Source: Isotricha intestinalis (taxonomy: Eukaryota > Ciliophora > Litostomatea > Vestibuliferida > Isotrichidae). From it: a stretch of 38,360 nt of DNA. Location of the stretch: NCBI GenBank assembly GCA_023807065.1, contig JAJJLU010000477.1, positions 1 to 38,360 on the forward strand, read 5' to 3'. The position numbers and the translations under genes were made by a program. This document shows, in pieces, positions 10,285-19,179 of this stretch (the stretch's first letter is position 1; each line of letters begins with the position of its first letter). The notes under the pieces were generated by a model. It saw only the letters and a program-made list of their open reading frames with translations, did no database searches and was not told the origin of the DNA.

Positions 10285-13200
10285 ATGAATAAAAAGACAA
10301 GTTTTGCTCATTTTACAAGTTTATCAAAATGGCCAATTACTTCGATAAAAAACTTTAAATATCCAACATCAATTCCTTCTCCTAAAAATTCATCAAGAAA
10401 ATTTTCAAATAATATTCAATCACCAACAAAAGAAGATGAATTAACTTTAATTAAAAAGAAATTTTTAAAAAATATAAAACATTTAAAGTCTACTTCTTCT
10501 TATTTAAGTTTTATCTCTCAAAATAATAAATTTTCTTTGAATAAAAAAAATAAATTAAGTCAAAGTTTTAAAAATCAATTATTATTAAGTTCAATGGATA
10601 ATTCTTCTATTGTTTATTCAAAGGAAAAAATATTTTCTTATTTAAATAATAGTTATAAGAATAATAGTATGAATAAAAGTTTAAATAATAAAAGTATTTC
10701 TAATTTAAAGAAAAAAAAAGATAATAATCATACTCATAGTAATAATAATTTAATTTCTAAATCTTTAAATCAAAAAAAATTTACTTTTATGGCTATTAGT
10801 TATAGAAAAAATTCTGTTGAAAAAAATAAAAATATTCAAAAATTTAATTTAAATCAAAAAAAAAATTCTATTTCCTTTTGTGATAAAACAATGAATAAAA
10901 AAAATAATTTTATTAATACCAGTAATGATAATTTAAATAATAAAAATATTCCAAATATGAAATTTTATAATAATTATTATAATCATAAAATAAAAATTAA
11001 TTCCTTACAAAATTATTTGGGGTTATTAAAAAATCAAAAAAAAAATAATTTAAGTAATAAAAGTGTTTCAATTAATAATATTTCTTCAAGTCAAAATAAA
11101 AATAAAAAATATTTTTCTTCAACTACAAAAATTTCTCCAAGAACTTCATTATATAATATTAATTCTATAAGTTCTAGAACTAAGAAAAAAAAAAATACTA
11201 TTATTTCTTTAAAAGATTATAAAAATAATAATAATAATTATATGAATAATAATAATTATAATAAAGTAAATTATAGTATGAATATACATGAAAATTTAAT
11301 TAGTAATAATAATTTATTTTATAATGGAATTAAAAACAATAATTCAAAGGGAAAAATATTAAATAAATTTAATCAAAAACAAAATATAAACGATTGTTTT
11401 AATAATTTAAATATAAAGTATAATAAAAATAATATTAATCAAATTCAAAATAAAATATCAAAATTATTAAGTCAAAGTCAAAGAGAAATTTTAATTAAAA
11501 AATTGAATAAAGATTTAACAACAAATAAATTTCAGAATGAAGAAAATATAAAAAATGAAAAAAATATAGAAAAAACAAAAATAGAAAAGAAAGAAAAAGA
11601 AATAGAAAAAAAAAAATTATTAAAAAAAGAGAAAAAAAGTATAAGTTTAAAAAATATAAAAGAAAAAAAAGAAATAAAAGAAATAAAAGAAAAAAATATA
11701 AAAGAAGATTCAGAAAAGAAAAAATGTAATAGAAGTATATCAACATTATCAACATCAAATCACGATAATAATTATTATCAAAAACAATCAAAAGATTTAT
11801 CATTATATATATCATCCTATAAAAAAAAATATAATGAATATCCTGAAACTTCACTTTCTTTTTATAAATATGGAAGACTAATAGGACAAGGTGCTTTTGG
11901 AAAAGTAAATTTAGGTTTAAATGTTTTAACTGGAAGAATAGTTGCTATTAAAAGTTTCGATAAAATTAAATTAAATAACACTGAAAATAAAAATAAAATA
12001 TTTTATGAAACTGATTTAATGAAAAAACTAAATCATCCTAATATAACTAAAATTTTAGAATGTTTTGAAAGTGAAAAATATTATTTAATTATAATGGAAT
12101 ATATTAATGGTGGAAATTTATTTTCTTTTGTGAAAAAAAGGAGAAAATTAAGTGAAAAAACAGCAAAATTTTTATTTCGTCAAATAATATTAGGAATAAA
12201 ATATATACATAGTCAAAATATAGTACATAGAGATATCAAATTAGAAAATATATTAATAGATGTGAATAATAATATAAAAATATGTGATTTTGGAATAGGG
12301 AAAATTTTAGATAATAATAATAATAAATTATATGATCAATGTGGTACTCCAATGTATATGGCACCTGAAATATTATTATCTAATAAAGATAAAGGTTATT
12401 ATCCTTTTCCTGTTGATTTATGGTCTTCTGGTATTGCTTTGTATATTATGTTAAGTGGAACTTTACCTTTTAGTCTTAATAATAATAAAGATAAAAAGAA
12501 TTATTTACAATATTGTATTGTTCATAATCAACCTAAAAATATTGATCATATTTCTGATGATGCTAAAAATTTATTAAATGGTTTATTAGAAAAAAATCCT
12601 AAAAAAAGATTTAATTGTGATGATTGTTTAAATCATCCTTGGTTAAAATTAGATAATAATAATAATTATAAATATCATTTATTTACTAAAGCTGAAATGA
12701 TTATGTTAAGTAAAACTTTTATTGATTATAGATATGCTAAAATTGATGATTTAAAGGAAAATTTTTCTTTGAGTAATTTAGAAATTGAAAAAAATGTAAA
12801 TAATGAAAATATTAATATTAAAACTAAAAGTTATATTTTAGCTCCTTATAATACAATGAAAAATTTTTTTCCCAATGACAATGAAAGTGAAGAAGATGAT
12901 TTTAACACAAACAATAATATTAATATAAAATTAGAAAATGGAATTATTGTCTTTTCTAATAAAGTTAGAGAATTTAATATTAATTATGAGTTAAATAATA
13001 ATGATGAATTAGATAATGGAATGTTAATTAATACTAAAACTGAAAGTTTTTCTAATAGTTTTAGAAATAATAGTTTAAGTAATATTAATGATAATCTTTA
13101 TTATGAAGATGATTATTTAAATAATTCTTTTAAAAATAATAATCATAAAGATAAAAATGAAGATAAAAGTGAAATGATTTTAAATAAAATTGAATATTTT

Positions 13201-13299
13201 GGTTATGATAAAGATTATGTTTTGGATTGTTTAAAAAATAAAAAAATATGCCATGCTACAGCAATTTATTATTTAATGATGAAATATGAAAATTTCTAA
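10285..13299 (+). CDS. Ser/Thr protein kinase, CAMK/SNF1-like, with C-terminal UBA-like segment
   Basis: A 1004-residue kinase. Residues 1-520 are basic, Asn/Ser/Lys-rich and low complexity, with an Arg/Lys/Glu-rich helix-like block just before the kinase (about 425-485). The kinase domain runs from about 529 to 786: glycine loop GQGAFG 534-539, VAIK with Lys556, HRDIKLEN with catalytic Asp650, DFG at 668-670, GTPMYMAPE activation segment and HPWLKL at the end. It is therefore predicted to be active. The LVHDIK/HRDIKLEN and GxPMYMAPEIL style and the final helices fit the AMPK/SNF1/MARK branch. Residues about 964-1004 (EYFGYDKDYVLDCL, then CHATAIYYLMM) resemble the UBA or autoinhibitory segment of that branch, but here it lies about 180 residues after the kinase instead of directly after it. 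The substrate is unknown. Confidence 0.9.
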   Translation: MNKKTSFAHFTSLSKWPITSIKNFKYPTSIPSPKNSSRKFSNNIQSPTKEDELTLIKKKFLKNIKHLKSTSSYLSFISQNNKFSLNKKNKLSQSFKNQLLLSSMDNSSIVYSKEKIFSYLNNSYKNNSMNKSLNNKSISNLKKKKDNNHTHSNNNLISKSLNQKKFTFMAISYRKNSVEKNKNIQKFNLNQKKNSISFCDKTMNKKNNFINTSNDNLNNKNIPNMKFYNNYYNHKIKINSLQNYLGLLKNQKKNNLSNKSVSINNISSSQNKNKKYFSSTTKISPRTSLYNINSISSRTKKKKNTIISLKDYKNNNNNYMNNNNYNKVNYSMNIHENLISNNNLFYNGIKNNNSKGKILNKFNQKQNINDCFNNLNIKYNKNNINQIQNKISKLLSQSQREILIKKLNKDLTTNKFQNEENIKNEKNIEKTKIEKKEKEIEKKKLLKKEKKSISLKNIKEKKEIKEIKEKNIKEDSEKKKCNRSISTLSTSNHDNNYYQKQSKDLSLYISSYKKKYNEYPETSLSFYKYGRLIGQGAFGKVNLGLNVLTGRIVAIKSFDKIKLNNTENKNKIFYETDLMKKLNHPNITKILECFESEKYYLIIMEYINGGNLFSFVKKRRKLSEKTAKFLFRQIILGIKYIHSQNIVHRDIKLENILIDVNNNIKICDFGIGKILDNNNNKLYDQCGTPMYMAPEILLSNKDKGYYPFPVDLWSSGIALYIMLSGTLPFSLNNNKDKKNYLQYCIVHNQPKNIDHISDDAKNLLNGLLEKNPKKRFNCDDCLNHPWLKLDNNNNYKYHLFTKAEMIMLSKTFIDYRYAKIDDLKENFSLSNLEIEKNVNNENINIKTKSYILAPYNTMKNFFPNDNESEEDDFNTNNNINIKLENGIIVFSNKVREFNINYELNNNDELDNGMLINTKTESFSNSFRNNSLSNINDNLYYEDDYLNNSFKNNNHKDKNEDKSEMILNKIEYFGYDKDYVLDCLKNKKICHATAIYYLMMKYENF

Positions 13300-13646
13300 C
13301 ATTTCTTCGTTATTTCAAAATGAATAAAAATTAAAATTCTTTTTATTTAAAATAAAAATAAATTCCATATACAATAAAAATTTATAATGAAGAATATGAA
13401 AAAACAAAATATGCTTAAATGTATTAATATTTAATGTTATATAAATATTTTAATAAGCTGATTATTTTTAAAAGATTGAAAAAATTTAGGTTTTAATTCA
13501 TCAAAGAACGAAAAAAAAGAATACTCAATAAATTATTTATTTTTTCATTTATTTTTTTTTTGTTTTTTTAAATAATTTAATATTTTAAAAAATAAAAATT
13601 TAATCTTTACAAAAAAATAAATATAAATTTTATTGAAAAATTATAT
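13300..13646. other. 347-bp intergenic region
   Basis: A/T-rich spacer between the kinase and the EMC10-like gene. No open frame or structured RNA is evident. It ends in an A/T-rich leader directly before the next ATG. Confidence 0.5.
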
Positions 13647-14291
13647 ATGAAGTTGAAAAAAATAACAATTCTAATAATATTTTCATTAATAAACTGTTAT
13701 GAATTAGATATAGAAGAAGATTTTACATTAAATATAGATTATAGATTAGAAAAATTAGAAATAAATTGGACATCAAGAGGAAAAATAATTTTTAGTCAAA
13801 AAGACTCAAAAAATTATCATCCTTCAATAAGAATAGAAAATGAAAATAAAGATTTTGATTTAATAAAAAAAGAATGTGAATTAAAAGGAAATTATTATAT
13901 TCGTTTTTCAGATAATTTAATTTCTTTTTATAGTTCAATTAACCCTTGTGAATTAATTAAAAGTCAATTTCATGATAAAATAAGAATAAACACTTTAAAT
14001 CCAATTTCTAAAAATAATATTATTTCTATTAATTATGATGTTGAATTTTTATTTGACGCTGACTCAGATAAAAAAAAATTTACTTCTACTTTTGATATCG
14101 TTGAAATTAATAGAGTTGATGGTCCTATTTTTAATAATGATGATGATGAAGAAAAAAAAAAAAATGCAAAAAATAATCCTGAAAATCAAAGTTTCTTTAG
14201 TAAATATTGGTGGATTATTATGATAATGATGTTTATGCTTATGATGAATGGAGGTGATGAACAAGGAGAAGCAAAAGGAGAAAATAAATAA
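13647..14291 (+). CDS. EMC10: EMC10-like subunit of the ER membrane protein complex
   Basis: A 214-residue type I membrane protein. An N-terminal signal peptide (residues 1-17, KKITILIIFSLINC) is followed by a lumenal beta-rich domain (about 20-160). Then come GPIFNN, an acidic/Lys linker, FFSKYWWII and a single C-terminal hydrophobic segment rich in Met (about 188-203), ending in a short Gly/Glu-rich cytosolic tail. The overall architecture and the GP...SFF.KYW element before the membrane span match EMC10, whose family ends in the same aromatic motif. EMC inserts tail-anchored and some multi-pass proteins at the ER. Two Cys residues in the lumenal domain (KKECELK and INPCELI) may form the disulphide seen in this family. 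Length is slightly short for EMC10. The EMC10 call is from pattern recognition of the C-terminus, and the lumenal domain is divergent. Confidence 0.7.
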   Translation: MKLKKITILIIFSLINCYELDIEEDFTLNIDYRLEKLEINWTSRGKIIFSQKDSKNYHPSIRIENENKDFDLIKKECELKGNYYIRFSDNLISFYSSINPCELIKSQFHDKIRINTLNPISKNNIISINYDVEFLFDADSDKKKFTSTFDIVEINRVDGPIFNNDDDEEKKKNAKNNPENQSFFSKYWWIIMIMMFMLMMNGGDEQGEAKGENK

Positions 14292-14415
14292 AACTTTTTT
14301 TATATTTATTATTTTAAATTTGAAATTTTCTTTTTTTAAAAAAATGTTTTTAAGAAAAAAATTTTGAGTTTAATAATTTTTAAATAAAAAAAATTAAAAA
14401 ATAAAACAAAAAAAA

Positions 14416-14832
14416 ATGAAAGAAATAATAATATATTTCCTAATATTTCAAATAATAAAATCAACACCAAAAAATTATGAAGAAGATTTAATGAGACATT
14501 TAGATTATGTAAATGATTCAGATCCAGAAATAGATTCATGTTTAATTCATAATGAAACAATAGATGTAGCATTATATAATAATTCAGAAGATACTTGTAC
14601 ACAACATATTTTAGGTGATATTAATTATAGATGTTGTTATATTTCTTATAGGGTTGGAAAAGATTATACTAATCAATTCTGTAAAATTATTGCTTTTAAT
14701 GCTAATGCTATTAACGATGTTAAAAAGTCTTTTTCTCATGCTAAAGATGTAAATATATTGTGCTTTCATTCTTTTTTAAAAGTTAATTTTACTTTTTTAG
14801 GTTTTATTACTTTTTTTTTCATTATTTTTTAA
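14416..14832 (+). CDS. Small secreted or membrane-anchored cysteine-containing protein
   Basis: A 138-residue protein with an N-terminal hydrophobic signal (EIIIYFLIFQIIKST) and a C-terminal hydrophobic tail (FTFLGFITFFFIIF) that ends the protein with no charged residue after it, as in GPI-anchored precursors. Between them are six cysteines (SCLIHN, DTCTQ, YRCCYIS, QFCKI, ILCFH) and acidic, Asn-rich sequence with potential N-glycosylation sites (HNET, NNSE). The CCYISYRVG element resembles small surface proteins I associate with ciliates, but I cannot name a family. It begins 124 bp after the EMC10-like gene, in the same orientation. The stop follows an unusually T-rich stretch. A surface or secreted role is inferred. 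Confidence 0.7.
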   Translation: MKEIIIYFLIFQIIKSTPKNYEEDLMRHLDYVNDSDPEIDSCLIHNETIDVALYNNSEDTCTQHILGDINYRCCYISYRVGKDYTNQFCKIIAFNANAINDVKKSFSHAKDVNILCFHSFLKVNFTFLGFITFFFIIF

Positions 14833-14963
14833 ATTTTTTTTTGTTTTTATGAATTAAAAAATCTATTTTTTTTCCACTTTTTTGATTAGAAAAAAATTTT
14901 TATTTTTTTTTAATTTAATATTAATTTTTAAGAATATTCATAATTTAAATTAATATAATTTTA

Positions 14964-16277
14964 ATGAATGACATTTTAGATAGTTCAAATAATTATGAAA
15001 TAAAAGAGATAAAAATTAAAGAAAAACTATATACATTATTTTATGAATTAACAAGTGAAATAAAAGAAGCAAAAATAGAAATAGATGAAGATGATTATGA
15101 AGAAAATATAAGAACAACAACAGTATTTCAAATAATTGAATATATATATCAAACAATTCAAATTCTTTTACGAAAATATAAAAAAGAAAATATTAAACCT
15201 TTCATTCCAAATAATATTGAAATTTCTCAATATGAAAATATGTTAAGAAATCATGAAAATAATGAAAGAAATTTAATTAAGAAACAATTTCAATATAAAT
15301 TACATAATGAAACTTTAGAATATAAATTAGAAGAGTATATGGAAATTGAAGAAGAATTTGAAGAAATGAAATCTAAATTTAAATATGAAGATGGGAAATT
15401 TTTAGAAAATGATAGAAAAGATAATGAAATAATTATAATTAGACAAGAAAATACAAATTTAAAAAAAATAATTTCTTCTCTTGAAAGAGATAATGAAGAA
15501 AAGAAGAAAATAATATTAGATATGGAGAAACAATATAATAATGTAAAGGAAAAATTAGAAGAAACAGAAAAAGAATTAAATTTATTTTCAAATATAGATA
15601 TAAATATTATAAATACAAAAAATAATAATAAGAATCAAATATCAAATAATAATTCAAATAATAATTTAAGTAATATCTCAAAAAATTCATTTCATTTATG
15701 GAAAAATAATATAAGTGAAATAAAAGGTAATTTAGATGTGAAAATATTAAATTTAAAAAGTTCAAAACCTGATAAAAAGCATATTCATGAATTATTTAGT
15801 CAAAATAAAAATATTATAAATGATTTAAGTGTTAGAGGAAATAAATCAAGTAAAAATAAAAATAAAATATCTTATAATAGAAATAATTCAATGAATATTC
15901 TTTTAGATAATAAGAAAATGAATTTAATATCAAAATATTTATCTAATCAAAAAAATAATAAAAGAAATAGTAATTCAAATAATAAATTAAATTATAAAAA
16001 TAATAAAGATTGTCAGAGTCATAAATTAAATAATACTTGTTTAAAAATCCAAAAAATTCCTTTATATATTTCTCAAAATGGAAATTTAAGTAATAGATCA
16101 AGTACTAATAAAACTTTAAGAAGAAATTCCAATTCAAATTCTCAAAATTCAAAAAGTAAAGTTTCTGTTTCTAAAATTATTAAAAATAGTATTACGAATT
16201 TAAGTATGAATCAAAATAATACTATTCTTCCTAATAAATCTTCTGTTTCTTTTGCTTCAACTAGAGAAATTTTATAA
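14964..16277 (+). CDS. Coiled-coil protein with disordered basic C-terminal half
   Basis: A 437-residue protein of unknown function. Residues 1-75 form an acidic helical head (KEKLYTLFYELTSEIKEAKI, then FQIIEYIYQTIQILL). Residues about 85-215 are a strongly charged Glu/Lys heptad-rich coiled coil (YKLEEYMEIEEEFEEMKSK and following). The rest is Asn/Ser/Lys-rich and probably disordered, with occasional short motifs (DKKHIHELFSQNKN, KIPLYISQNGNLS). No catalytic, membrane or targeting signal is seen. The architecture fits a cytoskeleton- or basal-body-associated protein, which in a ciliate would not be surprising, but this is inference. It converges on another coiled-coil gene on the opposite strand, leaving an 80-bp shared 3' spacer. 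Confidence 0.75.
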   Translation: MNDILDSSNNYEIKEIKIKEKLYTLFYELTSEIKEAKIEIDEDDYEENIRTTTVFQIIEYIYQTIQILLRKYKKENIKPFIPNNIEISQYENMLRNHENNERNLIKKQFQYKLHNETLEYKLEEYMEIEEEFEEMKSKFKYEDGKFLENDRKDNEIIIIRQENTNLKKIISSLERDNEEKKKIILDMEKQYNNVKEKLEETEKELNLFSNIDINIINTKNNNKNQISNNNSNNNLSNISKNSFHLWKNNISEIKGNLDVKILNLKSSKPDKKHIHELFSQNKNIINDLSVRGNKSSKNKNKISYNRNNSMNILLDNKKMNLISKYLSNQKNNKRNSNSNNKLNYKNNKDCQSHKLNNTCLKIQKIPLYISQNGNLSNRSSTNKTLRRNSNSNSQNSKSKVSVSKIIKNSITNLSMNQNNTILPNKSSVSFASTREIL

Positions 16278-16357
16278 ATTTAAAACTTTTTATTTTTTTT
16301 AATTTAAATTTTTTTTTAATAATTAATTACAATTAAATTATATAAAATATGAATAAT

Positions 16358-17632
16358 TTAATTTTTATTTACAATAAAAGCTTTATTATATTCTTTAATA
16401 ATGTAATTAAAATCACTTCCTTCATTTATTGAGTCAATATCAATTTGACTTGAATTTACTTCCATTGATAAATTATTATTATTATTATTTTGAAAAGGAA
16501 TATTATTATTATTTAAAGAAGAAATTTTGAACATTTTATTTTTTTCACTTCTTGTTTCTTGAGTTGAATTTGTATTATAAACATTATTTTTTAAATTAAA
16601 ATAATTTGTTTTTAACATTGAAACAATTTTTTTTAATTCTTTATTTTTCTTTTTTAAATGATTACATGAATTTTTATAAAATTTTAATTGAAATATTAAT
16701 TTGTCAATATATTCTTCATTATTATTTCTTGAAGTTTCTTTTATATTATCAATAACAGTAATTTGTTTTAAAGGAAGATTATTCTTTAACTTTGAAAAAT
16801 CAAGTTTTGGAAATTTATTATTTGATATTTCTGTTTTTAAATATTTTTTTTGTTTAATTTTTTCTGGAAATTTTATTACTGGAGATTCTAAACTTAAATT
16901 CAAATTAGAATTTCTTTCTGAATTTGATTCTGAATTTGAACTTGAATTTGAACTTATTGTTAATATATAATCAAATAATTCTATATTTTCCATTTTTTCT
17001 TTTATTTTTTTCTTCTTTTTTAAATTTATTATTCTTTTTTTTAATATTGATATTTTTTGTTCTTGAATTTTATTTTTTTGTTTTTCTCTTTGAAGAAGTT
17101 CTGTATATTTATTTAAAATTTCTCTTGTTTCAACTAATTCATTATTTATTTCTAAATTATTTATATTTGGTTCTATAATTATTATTTCTTTTGTTATTTC
17201 ATTATCTTTTATTATATTTGTTAATTCTTTATTTAAATGTTTTATTATATTTTCTTTTTCTTTTATTTTATTATTTAATTTAAAAATTTCTGTGGAATGA
17301 ATATCATATAAATTATTTTTTTCTATTAATAAATTATCTAATTGATCTTTTATTTTATGATATTTATTCTCATAATCTATTCTTTCTTTATATATATTAT
17401 CAAAATTTTTTGTCAATCTTTCATTTTCTTTTTTCAAATTGTTTAATATATCTGAATTGTTAAAATGCTTATTTATTTCTTTAAATAATAATTCTTTATT
17501 AATTTCTAATGATGTTTGAATATCTTTTAATTGGTTTTTTAAATTTTTATTTTCTCTTAAATAATAATTTGCATTTTCTGCATAAATACTTAATAATTTT
17601 TTCGCTGTTTCTATATCAAATTTTTTGTTCAT
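16358..17632 (-). CDS. Coiled-coil protein of unknown function
   Basis: A 424-residue protein that is predominantly alpha-helical. Residues about 5-210 are nearly continuous Glu/Lys/Asn/Leu heptads (KKLLSIYAENANYYLRENKN at the start), interrupted around 150. A Ser/Asn/Glu-rich segment (about 220-250) separates them from a second helical stretch (about 300-345, FQLKFYKNSCNHLKKKNKEL). The C-terminus is Asn-rich and ends FNYIIKEYNKAFIVNKN. No known domain is recognised. Start choice: the first ATG of the frame, just after an AT-only upstream segment. Several hydrophobic open frames on the + strand across this gene are antisense shadows of the coiled coil. Confidence 0.75.
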   Translation of the reverse strand: MNKKFDIETAKKLLSIYAENANYYLRENKNLKNQLKDIQTSLEINKELLFKEINKHFNNSDILNNLKKENERLTKNFDNIYKERIDYENKYHKIKDQLDNLLIEKNNLYDIHSTEIFKLNNKIKEKENIIKHLNKELTNIIKDNEITKEIIIIEPNINNLEINNELVETREILNKYTELLQREKQKNKIQEQKISILKKRIINLKKKKKIKEKMENIELFDYILTISSNSSSNSESNSERNSNLNLSLESPVIKFPEKIKQKKYLKTEISNNKFPKLDFSKLKNNLPLKQITVIDNIKETSRNNNEEYIDKLIFQLKFYKNSCNHLKKKNKELKKIVSMLKTNYFNLKNNVYNTNSTQETRSEKNKMFKISSLNNNNIPFQNNNNNNLSMEVNSSQIDIDSINEGSDFNYIIKEYNKAFIVNKN

Positions 17633-17989
17633 GTTTATTAATTAATTTTATTAAATATTTATAAATAATAATATTATAATATTTAATAATAGATTATATT
17701 TTAATTTTAATTGAATAAATAAGTAAAAATTCATTTAAAACTTAATAAATAAATATTAATGATTCTCATAATCTTTTTTTCAATTTTCTTTGAAGAAACA
17801 ATAACTTTAAATAAGTTTAAAATATATAAGTACTTTAAATCTGATAAAATCAGTATAATATTCTTAAATTAATTCTCACTTATTTCCATAAAACTTCCAC
17901 AAGTTTTTATAAAAATAAAAACAAAAAAATAAAATAAAAAAATTTTCAAAAATATTTAAAACCATAAAAAAAATTAATAAAATAAAAAA
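17633..17989. other. Divergent intergenic region between coiled-coil gene and Mms2-like gene
   Basis: A 357-bp spacer that must hold the promoters of both the - strand coiled-coil gene and the + strand Ubc-variant gene. It is mostly A/T with a slightly less biased central part (about 17760-17900). I recognised no specific element, RNA gene or open frame. Confidence 0.5.
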
Positions 17990-18403
17990 ATGGATAAAGG
18001 ACCATCAATAATTCATGAACCATTAGTTCCAAGAACATTTAGACTTTTAGCTGAGCTTGAAAAAGAAGGAGATGGAATAGTATCATATGGATTAGAAGAT
18101 CCAGAAGATAATACATTTACAAATTGGAATGGAAGTATTCTTGCAAATAATGGAATTTTATATGAATTAAAAATTGTTTGTGATGATAATTATCCTAAAG
18201 TTCCTCCTAAAGTTAAATTTATCACTAAAATTAATTTACCTTGTGTTAATCAAGGTAATGGAGAAATTTTGCCTAATTCTTTAAATGTTTTAAAAAATTG
18301 GAATAGAGATTGTACTATTGAATCTTATTTACAAGCTATTAAAAGTGAAATGGATAAATCTCTTAGTAAATTAAAACAACCTCCTGAAGGAAGTAGGTTT
18401 TAA
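17990..18403 (+). CDS. UBE2V: Ubiquitin-conjugating enzyme E2 variant (Mms2/UBE2V-like)
   Basis: A 137-residue UEV protein, the usual length of Mms2/UBE2V. The N-terminal VPRTFRLLAELEKEGDG and VSYGLEDPED are characteristic of this subfamily, and are followed by WNGSIL, YPKVPPKVKFITKINLPCVN and the C-terminal PPEG.RF ending. The position that in active E2 enzymes holds the catalytic Cys in an HPN-x-CL context is absent: the region reads GEILPNSLNVLKNW. The protein is thus expected to be catalytically inactive and to pair with a Ubc13-type E2 to make Lys63-linked ubiquitin chains in DNA-damage tolerance and signalling (family knowledge). No Ubc13 gene lies in the window. The 5' part has somewhat less AT-biased codons than its neighbours. 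Confidence 0.93.
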   Translation: MDKGPSIIHEPLVPRTFRLLAELEKEGDGIVSYGLEDPEDNTFTNWNGSILANNGILYELKIVCDDNYPKVPPKVKFITKINLPCVNQGNGEILPNSLNVLKNWNRDCTIESYLQAIKSEMDKSLSKLKQPPEGSRF

Positions 18404-18515
18404 ATAGTTTTTTTCTTTTTGAATGTTAATTTTTAAAAATTATGGTTTTTTTTAAAGAAATTAAAAAACGTTTTTTTAATTATTTTGTTCAAAAAATCAA
18501 AAAAAAAAAATAAAT

Positions 18516-19179
18516 ATGAATAAAAAAATTAAGAATTTATCTTTTTTATCAATTAAAAAAAAAACTATATCTGAAATAAACAATATAAAAAACGTTGAAA
18601 AAAATATTTTAATAAAAGCTAAAAAAGCAAAAGAAGAAAAAAAGATAAATGAGTGCCTTTGAAATTGATATGTCAAATAAATCAGAATATAATCTTTCCT
18701 TTCTTGTAGATGTCGGAAAAACAAATTGGTTTCAAAATGGTGAAAAACAAGGAAAAGATTTTATAAATGAATCATTAAAAGAAAAGCTTCCAAAAAATAC
18801 ATTATTCAATATCAATTCTTTAATTTTTAATATAGAATCTCATCAAGAAGAAATATTAAGTAAATATGATTGTTATTATAATTCAAATAATAATTCTCTT
18901 TATATTATAATAGGAGACATCGCAAAGTATGCTGATTTTTCAAAAGAAATTATGATGAATTTAATGGAATTTTCTCAAAAACTTTCTATATCTTCTATTT
19001 TCTTACTTATTTGCAGAAAAAATAAAGATTATGTTAAATTACTTCAAGGAATGTTAACTGTTGGTTTTACTAATGAAGAAACTACTAAAACTACTACTAT
19101 TGATGGAAAAATGTATAAAATTTTAAAAATGAATTTAAGCAAAGCTCAAGCTGAAATTGAAGAAGTTGATTTTATGTAA
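18516..19179 (+). CDS. OAZ: Ornithine decarboxylase antizyme, expressed by +1 programmed frameshift
   Basis: Frame 0 starts at ATG 18516 and runs 48 codons to TGC CTT TGA (TGA at 18660-18662). The +1 frame continues from GAA at 18661 to TAA at 19177-19179. Skipping the T of TGA gives 48 + 172 = 220 residues, the normal antizyme length. The +1 frame has the antizyme core: SLYIIIG, then MNLMEFSQKL, SSIFLLICRKN, DYVKLLQGMLTVGF, aligning in order with the mammalian SLYIEIPG, LLEFAEEQL, HVFICFHKN, DRAALLRTFSFLGFE. Antizyme binds ornithine decarboxylase, blocks it and directs it to the proteasome; the shift is raised by polyamines (family knowledge). The +1 frame is closed just upstream by TAA at 18646-18648, and an in-frame ATG at 18649 could alternatively start a 176-residue protein with the first frame as an upstream ORF. 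The 5' frame is Lys-rich. The C-terminus ends AEIEEVDFM. Confidence 0.82.
18654..18663 (+). promoter_or_regulatory. Predicted +1 recoding site of the antizyme (CTT TGA A)
   Basis: Zero-frame codons TGC CTT are followed by TGA; reading GAA after skipping the T joins the two antizyme frames. Antizyme recoding classically occurs at a sense codon followed by UGA (for example UCC UGA in animals), so codon type and direction agree. The shift can only occur between the +1-frame stop TAA at 18646 and this TGA, a 14-base overlap that includes the classical position. I could not assess a downstream pseudoknot. Confidence 0.75.

Noticed and set aside
11495..11854. 119-codon hydrophobic frame on the - strand
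   Set aside because: It is the antisense of the Lys/Glu-rich block before the kinase domain and is Leu/Phe-only; a shadow of the real gene.
16701..17178. Two overlapping hydrophobic frames on the + strand
   Set aside because: They are antisense to the coiled-coil gene on the - strand and have no start or stop context of their own.
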